A stretch of DNA of 12,762 nt from contig JAFGSU010000373.1 of the NCBI GenBank assembly GCA_016934435.1, forward strand, positions 1-12,762, written 5' to 3'. Source of the DNA: Candidatus Zhuqueibacterota bacterium (lineage in GTDB: Bacteria > Zhuqueibacterota > Zhuqueibacteria > Residuimicrobiales > Residuimicrobiaceae). The translations under genes and the position numbers were made by a program. The notes under the pieces were generated by a model. That model ran no database searches and was not told the DNA's origin. It was given only the letters and a program-made list of their open reading frames with translations. The number at the start of each line of letters is the position of its first letter. Positions within the stretch are counted from its first letter, which is position 1. Positions 6,466-12,762 of the stretch are shown here, piece by piece.

Positions 6466-7713
6466 TCACTCATATCGCAAGGCCACAATAGGATCCATGC
6501 GCGCCGCTTTCAGCGCCGGCCAGAAACCGAACACTAATCCGACAGCCGTACAAAATATCAATCCGACCACAGCCCAGACCAGAGGAACGTTGGCGGAAAA
6601 ACTGGTCAGGATGCTGACGACGTTGCCCAGCCCGAATCCCACCATGACGCCGATAATGCCACCGATGTTACAGAGGATCATGGCTTCGAGCAAAAACTGC
6701 ATCAAAATATTTTTCTTTTTGGCGCCCAGCGATTTGCGGATGCCAATCTCCTGAGTGCGCTCTGTGACTGAAACGAACATGATGTTCATGATGCCGATAC
6801 CGGCCACGACCAAAGCGACGATGCCGATGACAAACGATCCGACCTTGATGCCCGAAGTTACCTGGTTGAAGGTTTTTATCTGACTGTCATTGGTAAAGAT
6901 AGTAAAATCGTCCTCCTGACCCGGTTTCAGTCCCCGCAAATTGCGCATGAGGGCTCGGGTTTCGGCGATACAATCATTAAGCAATTCCGGTCGCGCCGCC
7001 CGTACGGTAATATTCACCGACCTTTCCCGGCCGAAATTGTCGCGGTCGCCGTAGATAGTCTGAAATTTGGAGATGGGAATGATCATATAATTATCAAAAT
7101 TGCCGCCGAGAGCGGATTTTTTCCCCTCCAGGACTCCGATCACTACGAATTTCCGGCCTTTGATCTTGATCGTCTTTTGCAGCGGGTCTATCCAGGGGAA
7201 CATTTTTTCCGCCACCGCATGTCCTAACACCACAACGCTGCGACCGACCTTGACGTCTTCATTGGTGAGATTCCGCCCCAGACGGACATAATGGGTATTG
7301 TTCTCCGGATATTCCGGTGTGCCGCCGCAGATGGTCAGGTTCTGATTGGTTTCAATATCCTTGTAGCGCGCCTGATGGCCAAAGCTCCACAATTCCGCTC
7401 CGACCAGGTCGGCGGTCTTAACCCGTTCCCGTATCGCATTTGCATGCTCGACGGTGGTCGGTCGTCGCGCCATAATCTTGCGCATCTCTTCCTCGCTGAT
7501 GGGCCCGCCGGCAGCCCACTTTTGCACCTGGAAGGTTTGCGTCCCCAGTACGCTCATCTCCTTTTCTATGGTAGTCTGGATCACGGAAATACCGGTCATG
7601 ACGGCGATGATCGAAGCGACGCCCGCGATGATACCTACCAGGGTAAGAGACGACCGTAATTTATGCGCCCGGATGGCGCTAATGGCCATTTTTAATGCTT
7701 CGATGATATACAT
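6466..7713 (-). CDS. MacB-type ABC transporter permease (FtsX domain), second paralogue
   Basis: A 415-residue inner-membrane permease without an ATPase domain. An N-terminal transmembrane helix (about 23-44) precedes a large periplasmic MacB-type domain (about 50-280). Three further helices form the FtsX domain near 285-305, 335-355 and 370-395. The cytoplasmic coupling segment reads VTERTQEIGIRKSLGAKKKNI, and the end is ALRYE, as is typical for the family. MacB-type permeases are mechanotransmission proteins that work with a periplasmic adaptor and a cytosolic LolD/MacB-like ATPase to export antibiotics, peptides or lipoproteins. The start is chosen at 7713 because GGAG lies 6 bases upstream; an ATG at 7731 lacks such a site. 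It follows its paralogue by 85 bases and likely shares its transcript. The two proteins may form a heterodimer. The substrate is unknown. Confidence 0.93.
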   Translation of the reverse strand: MYIIEALKMAISAIRAHKLRSSLTLVGIIAGVASIIAVMTGISVIQTTIEKEMSVLGTQTFQVQKWAAGGPISEEEMRKIMARRPTTVEHANAIRERVKTADLVGAELWSFGHQARYKDIETNQNLTICGGTPEYPENNTHYVRLGRNLTNEDVKVGRSVVVLGHAVAEKMFPWIDPLQKTIKIKGRKFVVIGVLEGKKSALGGNFDNYMIIPISKFQTIYGDRDNFGRERSVNITVRAARPELLNDCIAETRALMRNLRGLKPGQEDDFTIFTNDSQIKTFNQVTSGIKVGSFVIGIVALVVAGIGIMNIMFVSVTERTQEIGIRKSLGAKKKNILMQFLLEAMILCNIGGIIGVMVGFGLGNVVSILTSFSANVPLVWAVVGLIFCTAVGLVFGFWPALKAARMDPIVALRYE

Positions 7714-7798
7714 ACTTTTCTCCACATGCAAAATTCTGTCGACCGGCCCTGATTGCAGCGACGAGGCTAATCGCCCTTCTTTTTATGGCTGTTCCATC

Positions 7799-9034
7799 CT
7801 ACTCATACCGCAACGCATCGATGGGATTCATCCTGGAGGCCCGGAATGCCGGGATAATGCCCGACAGCACCCCGACAACCACGGATACCAGCAATGCCAC
7901 GATGACGATGCCGATGGACACGGTGGCCGGCAGCACCGTCCTGTTGATCAGCTCAGTCACGCCGAACGACAGCAAAACACCGATCAATCCCCCGATTAAA
8001 CAGATGGCGGATGATTCGACCAGAAATTGCACCAAAATCGAGCGGCGCTTGGCGCCGATGGCCTTGCGGATGCCGATCTCCCGCGTCCGCTCGGTCACCG
8101 AGACAAACATGATATTCATCACCCCGATTCCCCCCACGAACAACGAGATGCCGGTAACAACCAATCCGATCAGGACGACCACGCCCATGACGTTATTGTA
8201 GGCGTTCATCAGGCTGTCCATGGTGTTGATGGCAAAATTATCCCCTTCCATGGGATTGAGCTTGCGGATTTTGCGCATTTCGCCCACCAGTTCAAAACGG
8301 AAATCCTCCATCTCTTCCTGGCCGGGCGCTTTAACGGCGATATCGAATTGCCGGTTGCTGCCGCCGAACACTTTGAGAAAAGTAGTGACCGGCACGAAAA
8401 TTCTGCGATCAAAATTCGGCCCGCCAAAGAATCCGGAGCTGCCCTGTTTTTCCATCACTCCAACGACGCGGAAATTGTATCGCCCGATTTTGATCCTTTT
8501 ATACATGGGATCCACATCCTTGAAAAGCTGCTCCTTGATTTCCGATCCGATGACACAAAAATATTTTTTAAACTGCACGTCGATGGTGGTGAAAAAGCGG
8601 CCGTACTCGGGGACGGCAGAGGCGACAATCGTCTGCTTTTCCGTCGTACCAATAATCGGAATCCCCTCCAGCACCCTGGAACGGTATTTTACGCTCTGCC
8701 TGCTTCCTGTGGATGGATTCACAGCAACGGCACGCTTTAGCCTTGTTTCCAGCTTTTCACTCTCTTTAAAGGTCACATTCGGCCGGTTGCGAAACTCGAA
8801 AAAATTGCCGGTGAATATCCACGGCATCCGCGATACATAAAATACATCCGAACCGATGGCTGAAATGCTCTCCTTGAAATTGTTGCCCAAACCGTTGGCC
8901 ACGGTCATCGTCGTCACCACCGCCACAATGCCGATGATGATGCCGAGCGTTGTGAGGATACCCCTGGTCTTGTTCGCCTTGATGGCGGCCAGAGCAATCA
9001 GAAAAGATTCTCTGTACTCGGCTATTGAGCGCAT
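7799..9034 (-). CDS. MacB-type ABC transporter permease (FtsX domain), first paralogue
   Basis: A 411-residue permease with the same plan as its downstream neighbour: a first transmembrane helix at about 24-46, a periplasmic MacB-type core domain (about 50-280), and three C-terminal helices of an FtsX domain (about 285-405). The signature VTERTREIGIRKAIGAKRRSI and the C-terminal ALRYE are nearly identical to the second paralogue, but the periplasmic domains differ clearly. This suggests an old duplication with divergence of the substrate- or adaptor-facing part. AGGAAA lies a few bases upstream of the ATG at 9034. It lies 292 bases downstream of the adaptor gene. No Walker motifs are present, so the ATP-hydrolysing subunit must come from elsewhere. 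Confidence 0.93.
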   Translation of the reverse strand: MRSIAEYRESFLIALAAIKANKTRGILTTLGIIIGIVAVVTTMTVANGLGNNFKESISAIGSDVFYVSRMPWIFTGNFFEFRNRPNVTFKESEKLETRLKRAVAVNPSTGSRQSVKYRSRVLEGIPIIGTTEKQTIVASAVPEYGRFFTTIDVQFKKYFCVIGSEIKEQLFKDVDPMYKRIKIGRYNFRVVGVMEKQGSSGFFGGPNFDRRIFVPVTTFLKVFGGSNRQFDIAVKAPGQEEMEDFRFELVGEMRKIRKLNPMEGDNFAINTMDSLMNAYNNVMGVVVLIGLVVTGISLFVGGIGVMNIMFVSVTERTREIGIRKAIGAKRRSILVQFLVESSAICLIGGLIGVLLSFGVTELINRTVLPATVSIGIVIVALLVSVVVGVLSGIIPAFRASRMNPIDALRYE

Positions 9035-9242
9035 AGGACTTTCCTTTTACTTCTTTTTATCCTGTCTTGTTGACCCCGAGAGTGAATGAAGATGTCTGTC
9101 GCGTTTTTTGCGGCCTCATCGTTCCGCACGTATTCCCCAGATTCGGTGTTAACCTGCGAATTGAACTGAAAATGTTCCACCCACAGGTTTACTTTATTAC
9201 CCTGCAGGCACCAAATCGGTGTATTTGATTTGATTGAGGCAA

Positions 9243-9258
9243 CATGATAAAAATCATG
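9243..9258. promoter_or_regulatory. Palindrome ATGAT-N4-ATCAT, possible CRP/FNR-family operator
   Basis: CATGAT and ATCATG flank an AAAA centre, a 16-base perfect palindrome. It resembles an FNR-type box (TTGAT-N4-ATCAA) with A and T at the outer positions. It lies between the adaptor and permease genes, about 210 bases upstream of the first permease start on the minus strand. Binding is not shown by the sequence alone, and a chance palindrome is possible. Confidence 0.3.
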
Positions 9259-9326
9259 CCGATTACTTCAATTTTTACTTTTTCAACAGTCTTCAAAGGT
9301 GGACATCAGACCATGGGACTCATTGA

Positions 9327-10592
9327 TTACTTTTTTGGATTATCCACAACCACCGGCGAACCATTCTGCAGCGTCTGACTGATGGCGCGATAACTGCCGG
9401 TGACAATTTCATCCCCCTCTGCGATGCCGTCGAGAATTTCTATATAGGTTTCGCTCTGGATGCCGGTTTTAACCTGCCTGGCGTTGGATACGCCGTTTTC
9501 AACCACAAAAACAATTGGGACGAAACCGTCCTTATCGGGCACATAGGGCGGTTTTTCCAGACTATCGGCCTCTGCCGGCGCTTCGCCCTCCCCGGCCTCT
9601 GGCGGTTGTAGTTGCTGCAGCGTGCGCACCGTGACCGATTGAATCGGGATGCCTAACGCCTCGGGTTTGACTTCGGTGATGATATCGGCGCTGGCGGTCA
9701 TGCCCTGGCGCAGCTCTTTGCCGGGATCGGCAATGGCGATCTTGACCTCGAATTCCGTCTTTTGCTCGGTGGTGCCCGATCCGGAGATTTTGGCGCTGTT
9801 GGCGATTTCACTGACCGTGCCGGTAAACAGCTTATCCGGCAGGGCGTCCACCTCGATGGCGGCGCTGTCGTTCAGAGACACGCGAACGATATCATTCTCA
9901 TCTACATTCACCAGTGCTTCCATGCTGCTGAGGTTGGATATGATCATGATCACATCCTCCTGAAATTGCGACCCCAGCGCGATCTCCCCCACCTCCTTAT
10001 TCAGGGTGCTGATGGTTCCGGACATGGGCGCATAGATGGTGGTTTTCGACAGATCATCCCTAGATTGCTTCATGGCAGCGCGCGCCTGATCCACCTGCTC
10101 CAGCGACGATTGATAGCGCGCCTTTTCCACCTGAACCGCGGCATAGGCCTGGTCCAGAGCCGCGCGCGATTCCAGTTGCCGGTCATATAGTTCCTTTAGA
10201 CGGATATAATCCTTTTCCGCCCGCGTCTCATTCTCCTTCACCACCTGAGCGTTTGCCTCCACCGACCGCAGATTCGCCTCGGCCTGTTCCAGCGCAGCGG
10301 CATAGCGCTCCTTTTCAAGTTGCACTAACAGGGTGCCCTTTTCCACCCAATCGCCTTCTTTCACGGGTAAAATGGTTATCTTGCCGGCGACATCGGCGCT
10401 GATTTTCACCTGCGTCACCGGCTGAATCCGGCCGGTGGCGGTGACAGTCTCGACGATCTTTTTCAAGCCCGCCTTCTCCGTCTGCACCGAATTGGCTTGA
10501 TCTCCGTTTTTCCCGCTCGAAAATATGATAATAAAGATCAGGATTACGACAACAACAATGACGCCGATAATGCGTTTCTTCTTCTTTGTCAT
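9327..10592 (-). CDS. Periplasmic adaptor (membrane-fusion) protein, MacA/RND-adaptor family
   Basis: A 421-residue adaptor anchored in the inner membrane by one N-terminal helix (about 9-26, after the KKKK positive patch), with the rest in the periplasm. The order is: a first biotinyl/lipoyl-like half (about 58-95, VEKGTLLVQLEKERY), a long alpha-helical coiled-coil hairpin (about 95-190), a second lipoyl half with APMSGTIS, beta-barrel sequence, and a membrane-proximal domain near the C-terminus (ETYIEILDGIAEGDEIVTGSY). A Pro/Glu/Ala-rich insert around 335-360 is not typical. Such adaptors bridge inner-membrane pumps to an outer-membrane TolC-like channel, and here the partners are the two MacB-type permeases downstream. 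The start is set at 10592 because GAGGAG lies just upstream; an in-frame ATG at 10628 has no such site. It is the first gene of the minus-strand export module. Confidence 0.93.
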   Translation of the reverse strand: MTKKKKRIIGVIVVVVILIFIIIFSSGKNGDQANSVQTEKAGLKKIVETVTATGRIQPVTQVKISADVAGKITILPVKEGDWVEKGTLLVQLEKERYAAALEQAEANLRSVEANAQVVKENETRAEKDYIRLKELYDRQLESRAALDQAYAAVQVEKARYQSSLEQVDQARAAMKQSRDDLSKTTIYAPMSGTISTLNKEVGEIALGSQFQEDVIMIISNLSSMEALVNVDENDIVRVSLNDSAAIEVDALPDKLFTGTVSEIANSAKISGSGTTEQKTEFEVKIAIADPGKELRQGMTASADIITEVKPEALGIPIQSVTVRTLQQLQPPEAGEGEAPAEADSLEKPPYVPDKDGFVPIVFVVENGVSNARQVKTGIQSETYIEILDGIAEGDEIVTGSYRAISQTLQNGSPVVVDNPKK

Positions 10593-10786
10593 GGTTCTCC
10601 TCGGTATTGAATTGAATAGAATAATCAATTGGATTATTTAACAATGACAATAAAAGCAAGCTATATTTTCATTTACGGATTTTTTTACCTGAATGTTACA
10701 GGCATGTGGTAGTAAGAAGAAATAACATTTTTGAATGATGCTGGATAAGGGAGGTGAGCAAGGGAATAGAAAATTTGGAATGCTGA

Positions 10787-11044
10787 ATGAAAAAACTGAC
10801 TATGATGGCAATGTTGCGGAAGCACACAAGCCGGAAGGGGACATTGTTTTACTGTGAACGGTGGTTGAAGGCGCCGGTGCAAAAATGCGATGGTGAACAG
10901 TATGCCAGAGACAAAGGCACGCCTCAAGGAGTTGTAATCAGTCCTCTGCTGACCAATCTATATCTGCATGAGGCCTTTGACCAGTGATTGGCATCGACAC
11001 AGGAGCTCATTGTTTTTGAGCGGTATGCCGATGATATCATCACC
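10787..11044 (+). pseudogene. Group II intron reverse transcriptase/maturase fragment
   Basis: The translation matches the middle of a group II intron-encoded reverse transcriptase (LtrA-like). The conserved blocks are ERWLKAPVQ, then KGTPQGVVISPLLTNLYLHEAFDQ (the GTPQGGxxSPLLAN block), then FERYADDII with the catalytic YADD at 11024-11035. A TGA at 10985-10987 interrupts the frame exactly where these proteins have a tryptophan (FDQW), so a TGG to TGA nonsense mutation is likely. Homology starts near the histidine in RKHT and stops right after YADDII. The N-terminal reverse-transcriptase blocks, the maturase X domain and the endonuclease domain are all missing. One glycine of the usual PQGG is replaced by valine. 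No intron RNA domain V was recognised nearby. The fragment is dead. Confidence 0.87.
11030..11041. repeat. 12-base palindrome at the junction of two broken mobile genes
   Basis: GATGATATCATC is a perfect palindrome. Recognisable reverse-transcriptase sequence on the + strand ends within it (DDII), and recombinase sequence on the - strand ends just before it. This places the junction of the two remnants here. Confidence 0.6.
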
Positions 11045-11934
11045 CACCGCCAGGTTTGAATATACCTGGGTAGTGGTCACACTGGCATTCCCCAACAGCT
11101 TTTGTATCTCATATATTGGCACACCTTTCTTGACCAGAGATGTAGTAAAAGTATGCCGCAGATGATGAAAGTATACCTGGCATCAAGTCCCAATCTGCGT
11201 ATATACTCTTTAAACCGATGCTGTATATAGTTCTCATATAACCGGCCGCCGTTTTAATTGGTAAAAAAATAGCCGCCAATGCTAAACCGGTTATGCAGGA
11301 TTCCATAGACAGGATCATTCATGGGAATGACTCTACCCTTATCGTCCTTGATCGTAAAGTGTTCCTGGTCGGGAACCCTGATCATCCGTTGATCCATATC
11401 AACATCAACCCATCTCAGGTTAATGACCTCTCCACGTCTCATGCCTGTATTCAGTGCAAACAGCGCCAGTTCGCATAACCATGCTTCACATATACCTTCC
11501 AGTAAAGTAATCTGATCTGTTCCTGTAAGACAAACAGGATCCAATCTGGCTATCTTTAATTGTTGGACATTTGTCAAGGGATTGTTAGTGAGTAGTCCCC
11601 ATTGCTTGGCCACATAAAAGGTAGCCCTACAAGTCCGCAGATCAATGTTGACGGTCGTAGGACAGACGACTTGTAATCTGTGGACTTTAAAGCGTTCAAT
11701 ATCAGCAATAGTAATTTTATCCAGGTACATATTCCCGACCGCTTGCAGTAGCCAGGATAGAGCGCACCGGTCGTTCTCTGTACTTTTGGCTGCTTTGTTA
11801 ATGCTGGAATATGCCAGGAGATTCGTGATGAATGGTTGCAGGCGTTGGCGCTTTATGCCGTATTCATCTTGATTGAGTGAGGATGCAAATTTAAGGGATA
11901 ATATGTTAAAGACCTTGCGCCTATGGCGGAACGC
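11042..11934 (-). pseudogene. Tyrosine recombinase/phage-type integrase, decayed
   Basis: Joining frames gives an almost complete integrase. The N-terminal SAM-like core-binding domain includes AYSSINKAAKSTENDR and DKITIADIERFKVHRL. The catalytic domain carries ALNTGMRRGEVINLRW (first catalytic Arg), the lysine region TIKDDKGRVIPM, HHLRHTF (HxxR box, about 11152-11168), LLGNAS (Asn where His is usual) and TTTQVYSNL with the nucleophile Tyr at 11060-11062. Three lesions are visible. A TAA at 11254-11256 falls after FFTN. A single-base loss near 11170 puts the HxxR and Tyr boxes in another frame. At the 5' end the frame stays open up to a stop at 11935-11937 with no start codon before the ATG at 11730, which falls inside the core-binding domain. 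The gene is therefore inactive. It probably belonged to an element integrated at the adjacent tRNA-like sequence. Confidence 0.9.
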
Positions 11935-11993
11935 TTAAAACCAACTGAGCTAACCGCCCTTGCAAAACATTCAAAGATCGAATATTATCCCTT
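11893..11993. repeat. 12-base inverted repeat bracketing the tRNA remnant
   Basis: AAGGGATAATAT at 11893-11904 is exactly complementary to ATATTATCCCTT at 11982-11993. The arms enclose the tRNA-like fragment. They could mark the edge of an integrated element or recombinase arm sites; chance in A/T-rich DNA is also possible. Confidence 0.5.
11911..11959 (-). pseudogene. Decayed 5' half of a tRNA gene
   Basis: Read on the minus strand from 11959, the sequence begins GGGCGGTTAGCTCAGTTGG. That is a standard tRNA acceptor strand, T-A linker, D stem and D loop. The 3' side of the D stem is damaged (AAGC rather than GAGC), and the anticodon arm (about TTCCGCCATAGGCGCAAGG) is shortened and mispaired. 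The variable-loop-like GGTC follows, but there is no T arm (GGTTCGAATCC) and no acceptor 3' strand. It is not a functional tRNA. Its position at the 5' edge of the integrase remnant suggests the former attachment target. Which tRNA it was cannot be stated firmly; CAT in the arm hints at a methionine-type tRNA. Confidence 0.6.
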
Positions 11994-12045
11994 TACTCGC
12001 AACAAAAAAAAGAATCCCCCCCGTCTTGATCCATGAACGAGGCGC

Positions 12046-12312
12046 TCAGGTTGATTGCCGGTCGCTGCTCTTGCGTTTTGGCCTGTAAAAAATCGCCCAG
12101 GGGATAAAAATGCAATAGCCGATAATCAAAATTAGCGGCGCCAGGGTCAACGATGTAAAACCACTCACCGGCGGCTGTGCCAGGAAATAATATCCAATGA
12201 TAATGACGAGCAGAGCCACGGCAAAAATCTGATAGTTGCGTTTATCGTCATCAAAAAAGACAGCTCGCCTTGTTACTTTTTTCCGCGTCATTTTGGTTCG
12301 TTTTTCTTTCAT
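12046..12312 (-). CDS. Small two-helix inner-membrane protein (DUF3098-like)
   Basis: An 88-residue protein with a basic N-terminus (KEKRTKMTRKKVTRR), an acidic FFDDDKRNY segment and two transmembrane helices, YQIFAVALLVIIIGYYF (about 27-43) and LTLAPLILIIGYCIFIPWAI (about 56-75). It ends in a basic tail (YRPKRKSSDRQST). The layout, with the sequence LAPLILIIGY in the second helix, resembles the small DUF3098 membrane proteins of Bacteroidota and relatives. No function is known for that family, and I propose none. The start at 12312 has no clear ribosome binding site; an ATG at 12291 (residue 8) is an alternative. The gene diverges from the glycosylasparaginase-like gene, sharing a 117-base intergenic region. 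Confidence 0.65.
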   Translation of the reverse strand: MKEKRTKMTRKKVTRRAVFFDDDKRNYQIFAVALLVIIIGYYFLAQPPVSGFTSLTLAPLILIIGYCIFIPWAIFYRPKRKSSDRQST

Positions 12313-12345
12313 AGCACAAAAATATACACAGAATAACGCTTTTAG

Positions 12346-12384
12346 TCAAGCAAATTTTGATAAAGCTTGATTTTAAGCTTGATT
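12346..12384. repeat. AAGCTTGATT direct repeats and TCAAGC inverted copy in the divergent promoter region
   Basis: AAGCTTGATT occurs at 12363-12372 and again at 12375-12384, a 12-base period. An inverted copy of the core, TCAAGC, lies at 12346-12351. The cluster sits between two divergent genes and could be a regulator binding region; no family can be named. Confidence 0.35.
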
Positions 12385-12419
12385 ATCACTAATTTTATGC
12401 ACAATAAAAACAGTAAAAT

Positions 12420-12424
12420 GGAGG
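12420..12424 (+). promoter_or_regulatory. Ribosome binding site GGAGG of the glycosylasparaginase-like gene
   Basis: GGAGG lies 5 bases before the ATG at 12430 and fixes the start of a gene whose 3' end is outside the window. Confidence 0.8.
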
Positions 12425-12429
12425 CACTC

Positions 12430-12762
12430 ATGAAAAGCTGGTGGAGTCGAAGAGAATTTTTTAAAGTTGGTGCGCTTTCGGCATTGGCGGCTCCGGCGGT
12501 CAGACGAGCCGTGGCCCAAACGGCGACCAACTATCGTCCCATCATCGTCTGCAGTCGCGGCGAGGGCTGGGGCGAAAAAGTGCTGCAGCCGGCCTGGCAG
12601 CTCTGGCTCAAGAAGAAGAACATGCTGGATGCGGTCGAAAAAGGCGCCAATGTGGTTGAACTGGATCCCGAAGACGGGAGCGTGGGCTATGGCGGCTATC
12701 CCAACGAGGACGGCGTGGTGGAACTGGATGCCTGCGTCATGGCCGGCCCAGGGCATCGATGC
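12430..12762 (+). CDS. Glycosylasparaginase-family (Ntn) hydrolase with Tat signal, 5' part
   Basis: The frame is open from the ATG to the window end (111 codons visible). It begins with a twin-arginine signal peptide: SRREFFK at 6-12, then a hydrophobic Ala-rich stretch ending near AVAQ (about 32-35), so export in folded form is expected. The mature part has ALQPAW-like VLQPAWQLW (54-62) and DAVEKGANVVELDPEDGSVGYGGYPNEDG in pieces (about 69-97), followed by VVELDACVMAGPGHR. These are signatures of the alpha chain of N4-(beta-N-acetylglucosaminyl)-L-asparaginase and related isoaspartyl peptidases. The enzymes self-cleave to expose a catalytic Thr and hydrolyse the Asn-GlcNAc bond or isoaspartyl peptides. 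The Thr and the beta chain lie beyond the window. VMAGPGHR differs slightly from the common VMDGPTHR. Confidence 0.9.
   Translation, partial: MKSWWSRREFFKVGALSALAAPAVRRAVAQTATNYRPIIVCSRGEGWGEKVLQPAWQLWLKKKNMLDAVEKGANVVELDPEDGSVGYGGYPNEDGVVELDACVMAGPGHRC

Noticed and set aside
8027..8740. 237-codon open frame on the + strand, with a second overlapping one at 8220-8840
   Set aside because: Both are antisense to the well-supported MacB-type permease. Their composition is typical of shadow frames with no domain pattern.
10685..10927. 80-codon open frame on the minus strand
   Set aside because: It is antisense to the reverse-transcriptase fragment and has no supporting start signal or motif.
11911..11959. 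Functional tRNA gene on the minus strand
   Set aside because: Only the 5' half is recognisable. The D stem is mispaired, the anticodon arm is shortened, and T arm and acceptor 3' strand are absent.
12001..12045. Rho-independent terminator after the small membrane-protein gene (minus strand)
   Set aside because: There is a run of eight T on the minus strand (12004-12011), but the G-rich sequence before it forms only a weak 5-pair stem with a wobble, so it is not a convincing hairpin.
12373..12756. 127-codon open frame on the minus strand
   Set aside because: It is antisense to the Tat-signal glycosylasparaginase-family gene, which has a strong ribosome binding site and clear family motifs.
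1..12762. CRISPR array, rRNA genes or a complete insertion sequence
   Set aside because: No regularly spaced direct repeats, no rRNA-like sequence and no transposase were seen. The mobile remnants are a recombinase and a reverse transcriptase only.

Overview
The window appears to come from a bacterial chromosome of moderate GC content. Strong AGGAG-type ribosome binding sites precede most genes. The paired MacB-type permeases and the small two-helix membrane protein recall the Bacteroidota/Calditrichota-like (FCB) assemblage. That placement is an impression from protein style, not a phylogenetic result.

Left block (1-4989, all + strand): a tightly packed operon that looks like a complete ubiquitin-like conjugation cassette. 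In order it encodes a Clp/HSP100-type AAA+ ATPase (5' end outside the window), a 129-residue protein ending in ...IGG-RHAG that fits a ubiquitin-like modifier precursor, a 459-residue protein with an E2-like C-terminal region (HPF followed by Cys379), a JAB/JAMM metalloprotease with a perfect HxHx7SxxD motif, and a ThiF/E1-like adenylating enzyme with an unusual N-terminal extension. Two junctions overlap by 11 bases, and the diglycine codons of the modifier double as the ribosome binding site of the E2-like gene. The inferred pathway is: JAMM trims the RHAG tail, E1 adenylates and picks up the modifier, E2-like Cys accepts it, and the AAA+ enzyme remodels or unfolds something coupled to tagging. 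The composition resembles known bacterial ubiquitin-like systems (PRTRC cassettes, Bil, Bub), but the pairing with an HSP100-type ATPase and the long E2 and E1 extensions look distinctive.

Middle block (4990-10592): a 380-base gene-free stretch with nested inverted repeats, then minus-strand genes. Read in transcription order these are an RND/MacA-type periplasmic adaptor (9327-10592), two paralogous MacB-type FtsX permeases (7799-9034 and 6466-7713), and phosphatidylserine decarboxylase (5371-6318). The adaptor and permeases form a tripartite ABC efflux/export module, but no ATPase gene is present beside them.

Right block (10593-12762): a graveyard of mobile DNA. A group II intron reverse-transcriptase fragment (+) with a nonsense mutation converges on a tyrosine recombinase (-) that is broken by a stop codon and a frameshift. 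They meet at a 12-base palindrome. Next to the recombinase's N-terminus lies a decayed 5' half of a tRNA, bracketed by a 12-base inverted repeat. Beyond it, a small two-TM protein gene (-) diverges from the start of a Tat-exported glycosylasparaginase-family gene (+) that runs off the window.
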